DNA from: JAISGQ01 sp045604945
GTDB taxonomy: Bacteria; Bacillota; Clostridia; Oscillospirales; Acutalibacteraceae
Assembly: GCA_045604945.1 (NCBI GenBank)
Contig: JAZUPA010000007.1
Location: 1 to 29,695 of the forward strand
Reading direction: 5' to 3'
DNA length: 29,695 nucleotides
The notes under the pieces were generated by a model. The model saw nothing but the letters and a program-made list of their open reading frames with translations. It ran no database searches and was not told where the DNA came from. Position numbers and translations under genes: made by a program. Of this stretch, positions 21,975 to 29,695 are shown piece by piece (within the stretch, counting starts at the first letter, position 1; each line of letters begins with the position of its first letter).

Positions 21975-23282
21975 CTAAATCAGGTCCTCATATACAAGCT
22001 CCATTATTTCGGAGCAAATTGTACGGACGCCGTTGCTGTCGCTGTAATCGAGAGAACCGGTGGAGAGAATGACAACACCTGAGCCGTCCTCAATATCGTA
22101 AGCCATCAGTGAAAATATGCCGTAGGCGGCACCGGTATGGTAATACATGGTGCGGTCAGGAATTAGCTTATCCGACCTTCTTATGCCGATGCACTGGGTA
22201 AACTTGCCGGTTTCAATGTGGGGAGTATGGATTGTCGCCACCGTTTCTTCCGACAGATACCTCTGACCGTCATAAACGCCGCCGTTAATCAGTATAGAGG
22301 TGACCTTTGCCATGTCCACCGCACTGATAAGAAGACCTCCTGCAGCAAGGGAATGATTTCGCCCGATTGAGCGGGTTTCCTTCTTTTTTACAAGCTCTTC
22401 CGCGGTTTTCTGAACCTTTTTTCTAAGCATGCAGTCGGCAACATCTTTTCTGTCCTCAAGCTTTGTTCCGTCGTAGCCTGCATCAACTCCCATAGGATCG
22501 AAAAAAGCGCTCTGTGCGTAATCGGTAAGCTTCATGCCGGATGCTTTTTCAACAACAGCACCTGCAACACCCATGCCGAAATTGTTATAATGGAATTTTG
22601 TACCGGGTTTTGCAGGGGTGTAAACATTTTTGTCCTCAAGGTCATTCTGAAGATAGGTTGAAAATATGGGGTTTTTGTCGTCGAAGGATGCAGTATGGGT
22701 CAGCAGCATCCTTGTGGTAATATCGGTTTTTTTATACTTCGGGTGCCTTACCGTAAGTCCCAGTATACCTCCGATATGTCTGTCAAGATTGAGCTTTCCG
22801 TCCTCAGAGAGCTTCATAGCCATCATTGAGGTGAAAACCTTGCTCAGTGATGCTATCCTGAATTTGGTGTTGACTGTGACAGGACGTTTATCCTCCGTGT
22901 CTGCGTAGCCGTATTCGTAGTGATAGGCAATCTGTCCGTCCTTGATAACTGCAACGGTCAGACCTGCAACAGCATGCTCTGAGGCGATTTTTTTGATTCC
23001 CTTCGCAGTATCAGTGCCTGCCAGGTCCTGAAGCTCGATGACCACAGGAATATCTTCGGGTGGGGGGAGCTCGATGTCTGAAGGGCTGTCGCATTCACTG
23101 ACAGCAGGCGCATCGGAGAAGGAAACATCGGTGTGAGAAACATCAGAATTCGAAGGGATAACGGGAGAAGGGTTATCAGAACAGCTTTTGAATGGGTATT
23201 CTCCCATGACAAACAGCTGTACTGCAAAGAGGACGAGAATAAGAAAAGAAAAAACAATTATCCTTGTTACTTTGTTTTTCAT
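21975..23282 (-). CDS. Membrane-anchored serine hydrolase, beta-lactamase/PBP class C-like
   Basis: A 435-residue exported protein. One N-terminal membrane segment (about 7-26) is followed by a Ser/Asp/Pro-rich linker (about 33-80). The catalytic domain has SLSK (145-148, nucleophile Ser and Lys), HYNNFG with the Tyr-x-Asn motif (232-234), SLAAGGLL, and HTG (382-384) as the third motif. This family (Pfam beta-lactamase) includes D-aminopeptidases, esterases and low-molecular-weight penicillin-binding proteins, so antibiotic resistance should not be assumed. The ATG at 23282 is chosen because GGTG lies six bases upstream; GTG codons at 23291 and 23294 are alternatives. It follows the CapA-like gene by 22 bases in the same transcript. 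A role in the wall or at the cell surface is inferred. Confidence 0.87.
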   Translation of the reverse strand: MKNKVTRIIVFSFLILVLFAVQLFVMGEYPFKSCSDNPSPVIPSNSDVSHTDVSFSDAPAVSECDSPSDIELPPPEDIPVVIELQDLAGTDTAKGIKKIASEHAVAGLTVAVIKDGQIAYHYEYGYADTEDKRPVTVNTKFRIASLSKVFTSMMAMKLSEDGKLNLDRHIGGILGLTVRHPKYKKTDITTRMLLTHTASFDDKNPIFSTYLQNDLEDKNVYTPAKPGTKFHYNNFGMGVAGAVVEKASGMKLTDYAQSAFFDPMGVDAGYDGTKLEDRKDVADCMLRKKVQKTAEELVKKKETRSIGRNHSLAAGGLLISAVDMAKVTSILINGGVYDGQRYLSEETVATIHTPHIETGKFTQCIGIRRSDKLIPDRTMYYHTGAAYGIFSLMAYDIEDGSGVVILSTGSLDYSDSNGVRTICSEIMELVYEDLI

Positions 23283-23304
23283 TAAGTACACCACGCAATA
23301 ATGC

Positions 23305-24657
23305 TCAAGCTAAATCAGATGTGCTGATTTCTTCATTGAAGGCGAAAAATCCTGCAGGATAAGCCGAGGGGTCAGAGACACAGGGAATAGCGGAGCCTGC
23401 TGTTTTATTTACATTCTTCCAGGCGTTCTTACACTTTTTCCATGCAGAATCACTCTTGAAGAAAGAGGGCTTTTCGGTTGCAGAAGCGTATTCTCCTGCA
23501 GCGACAAGCTTCATGAAATTTTTGCCCCTGCTTCCGCTGACATAAGTGTATGTAGGCATATAGAATGCATCCTCAAGTCTGACAATGCCGTCGGAGCCGC
23601 GCACGGCTTTTATGGAAACAACCATACCTTCCTGCGTTTTGGGAATGTCAAGACCTGTCTGATTGGCAAAAAGGTTTCCGAGAGAGTAGATAACAAGCGC
23701 TTTACTTTCTTTGCCGCCGCGGAATACAGTAAGGAGCTCAATCGGCTGAACGCAATGGGAATGACTTCCCATAATAACATCAGCACCGTACATGCAAAGC
23801 TGAGCGGCGACATTCTGCTGAATTTCAGTGGGTGCGCTTTCGTATTCGTTGCCCCAATGGAGAGAGACGATAATAAATTCCGCGCCGTTGGCTTTGAGGT
23901 CATCAATTGCAGGCTTCACAGCCTCCAGCATCTTGCTTTCCGACTTGCCGCACTTGTTGACGCAGAAGGTCTTGTCCGATTTTACAGAGCCTTCGGTATA
24001 TGTGGTAAATGCAGCGATGCCTATTTTGATATTATTTATCTCAATGATGCAGCACTTTTTTGAGTCATCTTCTGTCTCATAGCTGCCAACAGGCGTCATG
24101 CCTGCTTTTTTTACATTGCTCACAGTCTTTTTAACCCCTGCAAAGCCCATGTCGCAGGTGTGGTTGTTGGCGGTCACACATACGTCAACATTTATGTCTT
24201 TGAGAGCGGTCAGTATTTCATAGGGCATATTGAAAACGGGATAGCCCTGAACGCCGTTGTTTTTGCCTTTTGCGTCGGTAGGACCTTCAAGATTTACGAT
24301 ATTGAGGTCAGAGACAAAAACATCACTGAAAAGTGAGAGGTAATTGCTTATATGACCGTAAGAGGAATCCCCTGTTTTTGCTGCTTTGACTACAGAGTCA
24401 TGAAGCAGCACATCTCCGCCCATCTGGACGGTAACACAGTCAGGGGGCAGCGGCTCAGCCTTGCTGAGTTCAGTTCTGGAGACAGGTTCGCTTCTGTCAG
24501 CAGAAGTAAAGTCGCTCTGTGATTCTGCGATATCTGTATCAGAGGCTGCAGGAGCAGCGTTTTCAGGAGGGTTCAGATTTACCAATGCGGAAACAGCAGT
24601 TATTGCAATAAGAACAATAACTGCAAGGACTATTCTTAGTGCGGAACGTTTTTTCAT
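23305..24657 (-). CDS. CapA-family (PGA_cap) metallophosphatase-like surface protein
   Basis: A 450-residue protein with an N-terminal membrane anchor (about 8-26) and a Ser/Asp/Pro-rich linker (about 29-72). The main domain is of the CapA/PGA synthesis type: MGGDVLLHD (79-87), IVNLEGP, TANNHTCDMG, SLHWGNEY and MGSHSH, the metal-binding pattern of calcineurin-like enzymes. Relatives are needed for poly-gamma-glutamate capsule, but many act on other substrates and no capB/capC genes are nearby, so capsule synthesis is not implied. The ATG has GGAGG seven bases upstream and a near-consensus promoter at 24688-24716. It is the first gene of a two-gene unit with the serine hydrolase. Domain call strong; substrate unknown. 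Confidence 0.88.
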   Translation of the reverse strand: MKKRSALRIVLAVIVLIAITAVSALVNLNPPENAAPAASDTDIAESQSDFTSADRSEPVSRTELSKAEPLPPDCVTVQMGGDVLLHDSVVKAAKTGDSSYGHISNYLSLFSDVFVSDLNIVNLEGPTDAKGKNNGVQGYPVFNMPYEILTALKDINVDVCVTANNHTCDMGFAGVKKTVSNVKKAGMTPVGSYETEDDSKKCCIIEINNIKIGIAAFTTYTEGSVKSDKTFCVNKCGKSESKMLEAVKPAIDDLKANGAEFIIVSLHWGNEYESAPTEIQQNVAAQLCMYGADVIMGSHSHCVQPIELLTVFRGGKESKALVIYSLGNLFANQTGLDIPKTQEGMVVSIKAVRGSDGIVRLEDAFYMPTYTYVSGSRGKNFMKLVAAGEYASATEKPSFFKSDSAWKKCKNAWKNVNKTAGSAIPCVSDPSAYPAGFFAFNEEISTSDLA

Positions 24658-24687
24658 GCAGGTTCCTCCAAATCATGTACTCATATT

Positions 24688-24716
24688 ATCATACAACTTT
24701 CCGCAAAGGATGTCAA
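24688..24716 (-). promoter_or_regulatory. Promoter of the CapA-like/serine hydrolase unit
   Basis: On the minus strand a perfect -35 TTGACA (24711-24716) and -10 TATGAT (24688-24693) have a 17-base spacer, 30 bases upstream of the start codon. Confidence 0.82.
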
Positions 24717-24760
24717 ATAATCCCCGATGATGTGATGACATAAAAGAGATTATAACAAAT

Positions 24761-24788
24761 CAGCCGAAGCAGTTTTCTGCTTCGGCTG
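24761..24788 (-). terminator. Terminator at the end of the pyrimidine operon
   Basis: A perfect 12-bp stem, CAGCCGAAGCAG (24761-24772) with 24777-24788, loop TTTT. It begins a few bases after the stop of the last gene. The following T run on the minus strand is weak (ATTTGTTAT), so termination may be partial. Confidence 0.75.
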
Positions 24789-24795
24789 TAAATAT

Positions 24796-25152
24796 TTATT
24801 TTTCTGCGTCTATCCACTTCTGCCATACTTCAGGGCAGAAGCCGACCGTTGCCTGTCTGCCGTTTCTGACAATGGGTGCAGCCAGCAGGAGGGGATATTC
24901 CATCAGCTTTTCTTCTTTGTCCTCATCGTAGGCAAGATGCTCAAAGTAAGTATCCTCGTAAAGCTTGCATTTGGTATCGACCATCTTGTAAAAATCGCCG
25001 CCCAATGCTGCTTTTACGCTTTTGTACTCACCTGCGCTCATGCCTTTGACTTTAAGGTCAATGTACTGATATTTTATCCTGCGCTCTTTAAACCAGCGCT
25101 CAGCTTTGCCTGTATCAAAGCTCTTGGGCTTTCCGAAAATCTGAATATTCAT
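24796..25152 (-). CDS. ArsC/Spx-fold protein lacking the usual N-terminal Cys
   Basis: A 118-residue thioredoxin-fold protein of the ArsC/Spx/YffB group. It starts MNIQIFGKPKSFDTGKAERW, where the position normally occupied by the redox Cys (as in KCFDT or CTSC) is Ser11. The KAERWFKERRIKYQYIDLK helix-strand and the APIVRNGRQATVGF segment are typical. Remaining Cys residues (in TKCKLY and GFCPEVW) are not at the known active site. Arsenate reduction is therefore unlikely. The start overlaps the pyrI stop in ATGA with no strong ribosome site, implying translational coupling to the pyrimidine genes. A link to that pathway is only contextual. Family call good; function unknown. Confidence 0.82.
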   Translation of the reverse strand: MNIQIFGKPKSFDTGKAERWFKERRIKYQYIDLKVKGMSAGEYKSVKAALGGDFYKMVDTKCKLYEDTYFEHLAYDEDKEEKLMEYPLLLAAPIVRNGRQATVGFCPEVWQKWIDAEK

Positions 25153-25574
25153 CTCTTCTTCGCCTCAGCTTCGCAGTAAATGCAGCGGTAGACCTTCTTT
25201 TCGCGGTTAGTAAGCTTGAAAATGTGAGGAAGCTCCTGCTCGGTGGTTGTGATGCAGCGGGGATTCTTGCACTTTACCACATCAACAATTCTCTCAGGCA
25301 GCTCGATCTTTTCCTGCTTTGTAACAATCTCACCGTCTCTTATCTCGTTGATGGTAATGTCAGGGTCGACAAAACCGAGAACATCCATATCAAGGTCAAT
25401 GTTGCCGTCGATCTTGATAATATCCTTTTTACCCATTTTAGCAGAAGGGACGTTCATTATCATGGCAACGGGGCAATCAAGCTTTGAAAGCTTCAAAAGC
25501 TTGTAAATCTCCATGCCTCTGCCTGCCTGAATGTGGTCAATAACATAACCGTTTCTAATGCTGTCAACGTTCAT
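25149..25574 (-). CDS. pyrI: Aspartate carbamoyltransferase regulatory subunit
   Basis: A 141-residue subunit that binds nucleotides and confers allosteric control on PyrB. The N-terminal IRNGYVIDHIQAGRG is the conserved nucleotide-binding entry; the C-terminal zinc site is CKNPRC and CIYC. It is a little shorter than E. coli PyrI (153). The ATG has GGAGGG six bases upstream and follows pyrB by 12 bases, so the holoenzyme subunits are co-expressed. It ends overlapping the ArsC-like gene by 4 bases. Presence of PyrI separates this enzyme from the unregulated B. subtilis type. Assignment secure. Confidence 0.96.
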   Translation of the reverse strand: MNVDSIRNGYVIDHIQAGRGMEIYKLLKLSKLDCPVAMIMNVPSAKMGKKDIIKIDGNIDLDMDVLGFVDPDITINEIRDGEIVTKQEKIELPERIVDVVKCKNPRCITTTEQELPHIFKLTNREKKVYRCIYCEAEAKKR

Positions 25575-25586
25575 ATATTGCCCTCC

Positions 25587-26501
25587 TTACCGTATGCCGA
25601 GAAGCTTCATGATAAGAGCCATGCGGATAAACTTACCGTACATAGCCTGTCTGAAGTAAGCGGCTCTGGGGTCCTTGTCGATTGCAACAGAGATCTCGTT
25701 TACTCGAGGCAGCGGATGCATGATGCACATATCACTCTTGGCGCTTTCAAGCTTTTCGGGAGTGAGAATATAGCTGTCCTTTAAGCGCAGATACTCAGCC
25801 TCATTGAAGAATCTCTCACGCTGAACTCTTGTCATGTAGAGAATATCAAGCTCGGGCAGAGCTTCTTCAAGAGAACGGGTCTCAACGTACTCGATTCCCT
25901 TTGCTTCAAGAATCTCATTGCGTACATAAGAGGGTATGGTCAGTTCCTCGGGGGAGATAAGCACAAATTTTATGCCCTCATAGCGGGAAAGAGCACCGAT
26001 AAGGGAGTGAACAGTGCGGCCAAACTGCAAATCGCCGCAGATACCCACGGTAAGACCGTCAAAATGACCCTTTTCCTTCTTGATAGTCAGAAGGTCGGTG
26101 AGTGTCTGAGTGGGATGGTTGTGACCGCCGTCGCCAGCATTGATGACAGGTATGCTTACATTATTTGCCGCAACGTAAGCAGAACCCTCCTTGGGATGGC
26201 GCATTGCGATAATGTCAGCATAAAGCTCGACAACCTTGACGGTGTCGGCAACGCTTTCGCCCTTTGCAGCAGAGCTTGACTGAGCCTCAGAGAAGCCTAA
26301 AACACTTCCGCCAAGATCAAGCATAGCCGCCTCAAAGGAAAGGCGTGTTCTTGTGCTGGGCTCAAAGAAAAGAGTTGCCAGCTTCTTATACTTGCACTTT
26401 TCGCGGTAGTTGTCGGGATTTTCGATAATATCCTCAGCTACAGCGATAAGCTCATCAATTTCTTCTGTGGAAAGATCCACTATATCTAAAAGACTTCTCA
26501 T
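25587..26501 (-). CDS. pyrB: Aspartate carbamoyltransferase catalytic subunit
   Basis: A 304-residue enzyme condensing carbamoyl phosphate with aspartate to carbamoyl aspartate. The carbamoyl phosphate motif FEPSTRTRLSFE, the GDGGHNHPTQTL segment, the GDLQFGRTVHSL strand and HPLPRVNEIS near the end are all present. The ATG at 26501 overlaps the pyrE stop by 4 bases with only a weak ribosome site, so coupling to pyrE is likely. Length is normal. Confidence 0.97.
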   Translation of the reverse strand: MRSLLDIVDLSTEEIDELIAVAEDIIENPDNYREKCKYKKLATLFFEPSTRTRLSFEAAMLDLGGSVLGFSEAQSSSAAKGESVADTVKVVELYADIIAMRHPKEGSAYVAANNVSIPVINAGDGGHNHPTQTLTDLLTIKKEKGHFDGLTVGICGDLQFGRTVHSLIGALSRYEGIKFVLISPEELTIPSYVRNEILEAKGIEYVETRSLEEALPELDILYMTRVQRERFFNEAEYLRLKDSYILTPEKLESAKSDMCIMHPLPRVNEISVAIDKDPRAAYFRQAMYGKFIRMALIMKLLGIR

Positions 26502-27154
26502 GCTTTTGCACCGTTTACAGCGAGGTAATTCTTGATACGCTGTACATTCTCAGCATTCTTCTCGTCTTCTTCAAGGTACTCGATGATGTCGTAAACATCA
26601 ACAACAGAGTATACGGGGAAGCCGAACTGCTCCTCAATCTCCTGCATAGCACCCTTTTCGCCCTGACCCTTTTCCTTGCGGTCAACCATGACGAAGGTAG
26701 CTGCAACCTTAACGCCCTCAAGGGTGGAAAGGTTGGCCATGCTCTCACGGATAGCAGTGCCTGCGGTGATAACGTCCTCAACGATAACGATTTCTTCGCC
26801 CTCGGTGGGAACGTAGCCTACGAAGATGCCTCCCTCGCCGTGATCCTTGGCTTCCTTGCGGTTGAAGAAGAAGGGAACATCGAGACCGTTCTTGGAAAGA
26901 GCAACGGAAACGGAAACTGCAATGGGAATACCCTTGTAAGCAGGACCGTAGAGAACGGTGCGCTTGTTGCCGACCTTCTCAAAGTAAGCCTTTGCGTAGA
27001 ACTCGCCGAGCTTTGCGATCTCGTCGCCGGTCTTTATCATACCTGCGTTGATGAAGTAAGGGATCTTTCTGCCGCTTTTTGCGGTGAAGTCACCGAACTT
27101 GAGAACGCCTGCGCTCTCAAGGAACTGTATAAATTCTCTCTTGTAGCTTTCCAT
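26498..27154 (-). CDS. pyrE: Orotate phosphoribosyltransferase
   Basis: A 218-residue enzyme making orotidine 5'-phosphate from orotate and PRPP. It shows GDFTAKSGRKIPYFINAG, VLYGPAYKGIPIA, the FFFNRKEAKDHGEGG loop, and the PRPP-binding IVIVEDVITAGTAIRES. The ATG at 27154 has AAGGAGG upstream. It lies 13 bases after pyrF in the operon and overlaps pyrB by 4 bases. Length is ordinary. Confidence 0.97.
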   Translation of the reverse strand: MESYKREFIQFLESAGVLKFGDFTAKSGRKIPYFINAGMIKTGDEIAKLGEFYAKAYFEKVGNKRTVLYGPAYKGIPIAVSVSVALSKNGLDVPFFFNRKEAKDHGEGGIFVGYVPTEGEEIVIVEDVITAGTAIRESMANLSTLEGVKVAATFVMVDRKEKGQGEKGAMQEIEEQFGFPVYSVVDVYDIIEYLEEDEKNAENVQRIKNYLAVNGAKA

Positions 27155-27167
27155 TTATAAGTCCTCC

Positions 27168-27866
27168 TTAACCGATAAATTCAGCGCAGCATCTCTCATA
27201 GGCTGCAACGGGATCTTCTGCGGCGGTAATGGGTCTGCCAACAACGATGTAGTCAGAACCGATTTCCTTAGCCTGTGCAGGGGTCATGACTCTGGACTGA
27301 TCGCCTATATCGCCGTCAGCAAAGCGGACGCCGGGGGTAACAGTCATGAATGTCTTGCCGCAGCGATCCTTTACCTTACCTGCCGCAAGAGGAGAGCAGA
27401 CAACGCCGTCAAGTCCTGCTTCCATAGCATTCTGAGCGTACTTCATAACGACCTCGTCAATGGGCTCGTTGATAAGAAGCTCGTCTCTCATTCTCTCTTC
27501 ACTGGTGGAAGTGAGCTGAGTTACAGCGATGAGGAGAGGTCTGGTGCCGTCGGGACGGGTGAGACCTTCGATTGCAGCCTCCATCATAGCCTTTGTGCCT
27601 GCTGCATGGAGGTTTGTCATATCAACGTCAAGGTGAGAAAGAACTGCCATGGACTTCTTGACAGTGTTGGGAATGTCGTGAAGCTTTAAGTCAAGGAAAA
27701 TCTTGTGACCGAGTGCCTTGATGTCCTTTACGATCTGAGGACCCTCTGCGTAGTAAAGCTCCATGCCGATCTTGACAAAGGGCTTTCTTTCGCCGAATTT
27801 GGAAAGGAAATCCATAACTGCCGCTTTGCTCGCAAAATCGCAAGCTACGATAACGTCTCTGCCCAT
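27168..27866 (-). CDS. pyrF: Orotidine 5'-phosphate decarboxylase
   Basis: A 232-residue TIM-barrel enzyme that decarboxylates OMP to UMP, the last step encoded here. It shows VIVACDFASKAAVM at the start, the catalytic DLKLHDIPNTVKKS, VTQLTST, the GVVCSPL strand and VTPGVRF with VVGRPIT near the end. It is the short bacterial (group I) type. The ATG shares its first base with the pyrD stop (TGATG) and has AGGAGGTG seven bases upstream. Confidence 0.97.
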   Translation of the reverse strand: MGRDVIVACDFASKAAVMDFLSKFGERKPFVKIGMELYYAEGPQIVKDIKALGHKIFLDLKLHDIPNTVKKSMAVLSHLDVDMTNLHAAGTKAMMEAAIEGLTRPDGTRPLLIAVTQLTSTSEERMRDELLINEPIDEVVMKYAQNAMEAGLDGVVCSPLAAGKVKDRCGKTFMTVTPGVRFADGDIGDQSRVMTPAQAKEIGSDYIVVGRPITAAEDPVAAYERCCAEFIG

Positions 27867-28771
27867 CAGTGAGCACCTCCTATAATATCTGTAAGATTAT
27901 TGATACCGTACTTGTCCATAACACAGGGAAGATTATTTATAATGTCACGGCAGACAAAGGGGTCAACAAGGTTTGCTGCACCCACCTGCACTGCGGTAGC
28001 GCCTGCCAGCATCATTTCAATAACATCCTCGGCAGAGGAAACGCCGCCCATGCCGATAATGGGGATTTTAACTGCATCATATACCTGATAGACCATTCTG
28101 ACAGCCACGGGGAAGATGGCAGGACCTGAGAAACCGCCCATCTTGTTCTTTATAACAGGCTTCTTGGTCTTTAAATCTATTCTCATGCCCAGCATGGTGT
28201 TTATCATGCTGATACCGTCAGCACCTGCAGCCTCGCAGGCCTTTGCGATCTCAACAATGTCGGTGACATTGGGAGTAAGCTTTACATACACAGGCTTTGT
28301 GGTAACAGCCTTGACTGCCTTGGTAACTGCCTCAACGTTTTTAGGGTCAGTGCCGAAGCTCATACCGCCGTTGTGAACATTGGGACAGCTTACATTGACT
28401 TCGATAATGTCAGCATGGTCGTTTATCTTTTCGCAGCAGTGAACATACTCTTCGACTGCAAAGCCGCTGATGTTGGCAACTAAAGGCTTGTGGAAAACAG
28501 CCTTGAGCTTGGGAAGCTCCTCTGCGATAACCTTGTCAATGCCGGGATTCTGCAAACCAACAGAGTTTATCATGCCTGAAGAACACTCAGCGATTCTGGG
28601 AGTGGGATTTCCGAAACGAGGCTCCATGGTAGTGCCTTTGAAGGAGAGAGAGCCGAGGATATTTATATCATAAAGCTCTGCAAACTCATAGCCGAAGCCG
28701 AATGTTCCGCTGGCGGGGATTATGGGATTGTCAAGCTCAACACCGGAAAGATTTACGCTCAGTCTGCCCAT
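27866..28771 (-). CDS. pyrD: Dihydroorotate dehydrogenase, class 1B catalytic subunit
   Basis: A 301-residue FMN enzyme oxidising dihydroorotate to orotate, using NAD+ through PyrK. It shows NPIIPASGTFGFGYEF, SFKGTT, GLQNPG, the catalytic Cys in NVSCPNVHNGG, KLTPNVTDI, and GMGGVSSAEDVIEMM with AVQVGAAN. The Cys base and the linked pyrK gene define class 1B. The ATG has GGAGGAG five bases upstream and overlaps pyrK by 13 bases, in keeping with a 1:1 complex. Confidence 0.96.
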   Translation of the reverse strand: MGRLSVNLSGVELDNPIIPASGTFGFGYEFAELYDINILGSLSFKGTTMEPRFGNPTPRIAECSSGMINSVGLQNPGIDKVIAEELPKLKAVFHKPLVANISGFAVEEYVHCCEKINDHADIIEVNVSCPNVHNGGMSFGTDPKNVEAVTKAVKAVTTKPVYVKLTPNVTDIVEIAKACEAAGADGISMINTMLGMRIDLKTKKPVIKNKMGGFSGPAIFPVAVRMVYQVYDAVKIPIIGMGGVSSAEDVIEMMLAGATAVQVGAANLVDPFVCRDIINNLPCVMDKYGINNLTDIIGGAH

Positions 28772-29502
28772 ATAATCTCCTCCTTCTCAAGAACAGGACC
28801 GTCCTTGCAGATTCTCTTGTTGCCGTAAAGGGTCTTGCAGGAGCAGCCCATGCATGCGCCGAATCCGCAGCCCATGCGTTCTTCAAAGCTCATCTGACCG
28901 CTGGTTTTGGTTGCGGAATAAACAGAGCGCATCATAGGCTCGTTGCCGCAGCAGTAGAAGTAGCTGTAATCGCCCGCCTGCTCGAGTGCAGCAGTAACAA
29001 AGCCCTTTATACCCTCACTGCCGTCAACGGTGGTGACATATGTAGTAATTCCCAGTGCCTCAAAATCGCTCTTTAAAATCATATCGTCCTTGGTGTTGAA
29101 GCCAAGGATGGCAGTGACCTTCTTGCCCTCTGACACAAGCTTCTTGCCGAGAGCATAAAGGGGAGGACAACCGACACCGCCGCCGATGAGCAGAGGAGCG
29201 TCGCCGCTCTTCCCTGTGTCGTAGCCGTTGCCGAGACCTGTCAGCACGTCAAGCACAGCACCTTCTTTAAGAGTGCTCATGTACTCAGTGCCTCGTCCCA
29301 GCACCTTGTAGATTATTGTGATGCTCTCAGAATCCCAGTCGCAGACGGAGATAGGTCTGCGCAGGTAAAAACCGTCGAGTTTAATGTTTATAAACTGACC
29401 TGTAGCGGTCACAGCAGAGCTGTCGCCCTGCAGCACCATTTTATACTGTGCTGCGGCGACCTTCTCGTTGGATTTTACAGTGTAAAGACCTTGCTTTGTC
29501 AT
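28759..29502 (-). CDS. pyrK: Dihydroorotate dehydrogenase electron transfer subunit PyrK
   Basis: A 247-residue FAD and [2Fe-2S] protein that passes electrons from PyrD to NAD+. It shows the FAD-binding FYLRRPISVCDWD segment, a Gly-rich LLIGGGVGCPPLYALG nucleotide-binding loop, and a C-terminal cluster site MGCGFGACMGCSCKT with a further Cys in RICKDGP. The ATG at 29502 is preferred since GAGGTG lies six bases upstream; a GTG at 29511 lies inside that site. It starts 10 bases after carB. The length is close to the usual 250-260. Confidence 0.95.
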   Translation of the reverse strand: MTKQGLYTVKSNEKVAAAQYKMVLQGDSSAVTATGQFINIKLDGFYLRRPISVCDWDSESITIIYKVLGRGTEYMSTLKEGAVLDVLTGLGNGYDTGKSGDAPLLIGGGVGCPPLYALGKKLVSEGKKVTAILGFNTKDDMILKSDFEALGITTYVTTVDGSEGIKGFVTAALEQAGDYSYFYCCGNEPMMRSVYSATKTSGQMSFEERMGCGFGACMGCSCKTLYGNKRICKDGPVLEKEEIIWAD

Positions 29503-29512
29503 TTTATACACC

Positions 29513-29695
29513 TCAGGAATCTATTGTGGAGATGCAGAGGGTGGTTTCCTCAAGAACATCGAGGAGAACACGCACTGTATCGAGAGATGTGAACATGGTG
29601 ATGTTGTTTTCAACAGCGCAGTGACGGATTTCGTGACCGTCGGACTCGCCGCTGGGCAGGCTGATGTCACGGGTGTTGATGATGTAGGTGACGTA
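29513..29695 (-). CDS. carB: Carbamoyl-phosphate synthase large subunit, C-terminal fragment
   Basis: The last 60 codons of a gene entering from the right edge. The peptide YVTYIINTRDISLPSGESDG, followed by HEIRHCAVENNITMFTSLDT and a Val/Leu-rich helix, matches the end of the MGS-type regulatory domain of CarB, where UMP and related effectors bind. The stop is at 29513-29515, 10 bases before pyrK. This makes it the most upstream visible gene of the pyrimidine operon; carA would be expected beyond the window. The fragment is short but distinctive and the context agrees. Confidence 0.9.
   Translation of the reverse strand, partial: YVTYIINTRDISLPSGESDGHEIRHCAVENNITMFTSLDTVRVLLDVLEETTLCISTIDS

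Noticed and set aside
21975..23282. Antibiotic-resistance beta-lactamase
   Set aside because: The motifs fit the wide serine hydrolase/PBP class C-like family. The membrane anchor and pairing with a CapA-like gene favour a surface peptidase or esterase over a secreted lactamase.
23305..24657. Poly-gamma-glutamate capsule locus
   Set aside because: Only a CapA-like domain is present; no ligase (CapB) or CapC gene is nearby, and the family is used for many other substrates.
27866..29695. PyrR-type attenuator or uracil-responsive leader
   Set aside because: The operon begins upstream of the window; nothing inside the visible gene junctions, which are nearly all overlapping or under 15 bases, could hold one.

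Overview
The window looks like chromosomal DNA from a low-to-mid G+C Gram-positive bacterium of class Clostridia, most likely a gut Ruminococcus/Oscillospiraceae relative. The reasons are strong GGAGG-type ribosome binding sites, several TTG starts, a rimP-nusA-rnpM-ylxQ-infB-rbfA-nrnA-truB-ribF run, a class 1B dihydroorotate dehydrogenase with its PyrK partner, and a CDP-glycerol glycerophosphotransferase. The genus is inferred from gene content and style and was not tested. There are no rRNA genes, tRNA genes, CRISPR arrays or transposases, and no stretch over 300 bases lacks a gene.

Layout. Bases 1-5918 read leftward. In transcription order they hold a GH13 alpha-glucosidase and a DUF2200 protein ending at a strong terminator (3820-3859). 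These are followed by a two-domain PII-like protein paired with an internally duplicated DUF1538 membrane protein, an AT-rich membrane protein of unknown function, pyroglutamyl peptidase, and the start of a GH29 alpha-L-fucosidase cut by the window edge. Bases 6053-10800 read rightward as a compact four-gene envelope operon: lipoprotein, membrane-anchored phosphodiester-glycosidase-domain protein, divergent Lgt-like protein, and CDP-glycerol transferase with an extra C-terminal half-domain. A small four-helix membrane protein follows at 10944, with its own promoter overlapped by a palindrome.

Bases 11445-19653 are the translation/RNA-processing operon, with a consensus promoter, a leader hairpin before rimP and a terminator after ribF. 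A dispersed-repeat-like double hairpin lies between infB and rbfA. Then come the CCA-adding enzyme and an overlapping CPBP-family membrane protein, ending in a terminator shared with a convergent unit. That unit (24716 down to 21975) encodes a CapA-like protein and a penicillin-binding-protein-like serine hydrolase, both membrane anchored through Ser/Asp-rich linkers.

From 29695 down to 24796 lies a leftward pyrimidine operon: carB (C-terminus only), pyrK, pyrD, pyrF, pyrE, pyrB, pyrI, and a 118-residue ArsC/Spx-fold protein translationally coupled to pyrI. Together these genes cover carbamoyl phosphate to UMP except dihydroorotase, which is not in the window; carA and the operon leader would lie outside it.

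The least-described parts are the tandem-PII/DUF1538 pair, the envelope operon with its Lgt paralogue (Gln at a key Arg position) and half-duplicated glycerophosphotransferase, and several inverted repeats placed at promoters or ribosome binding sites.
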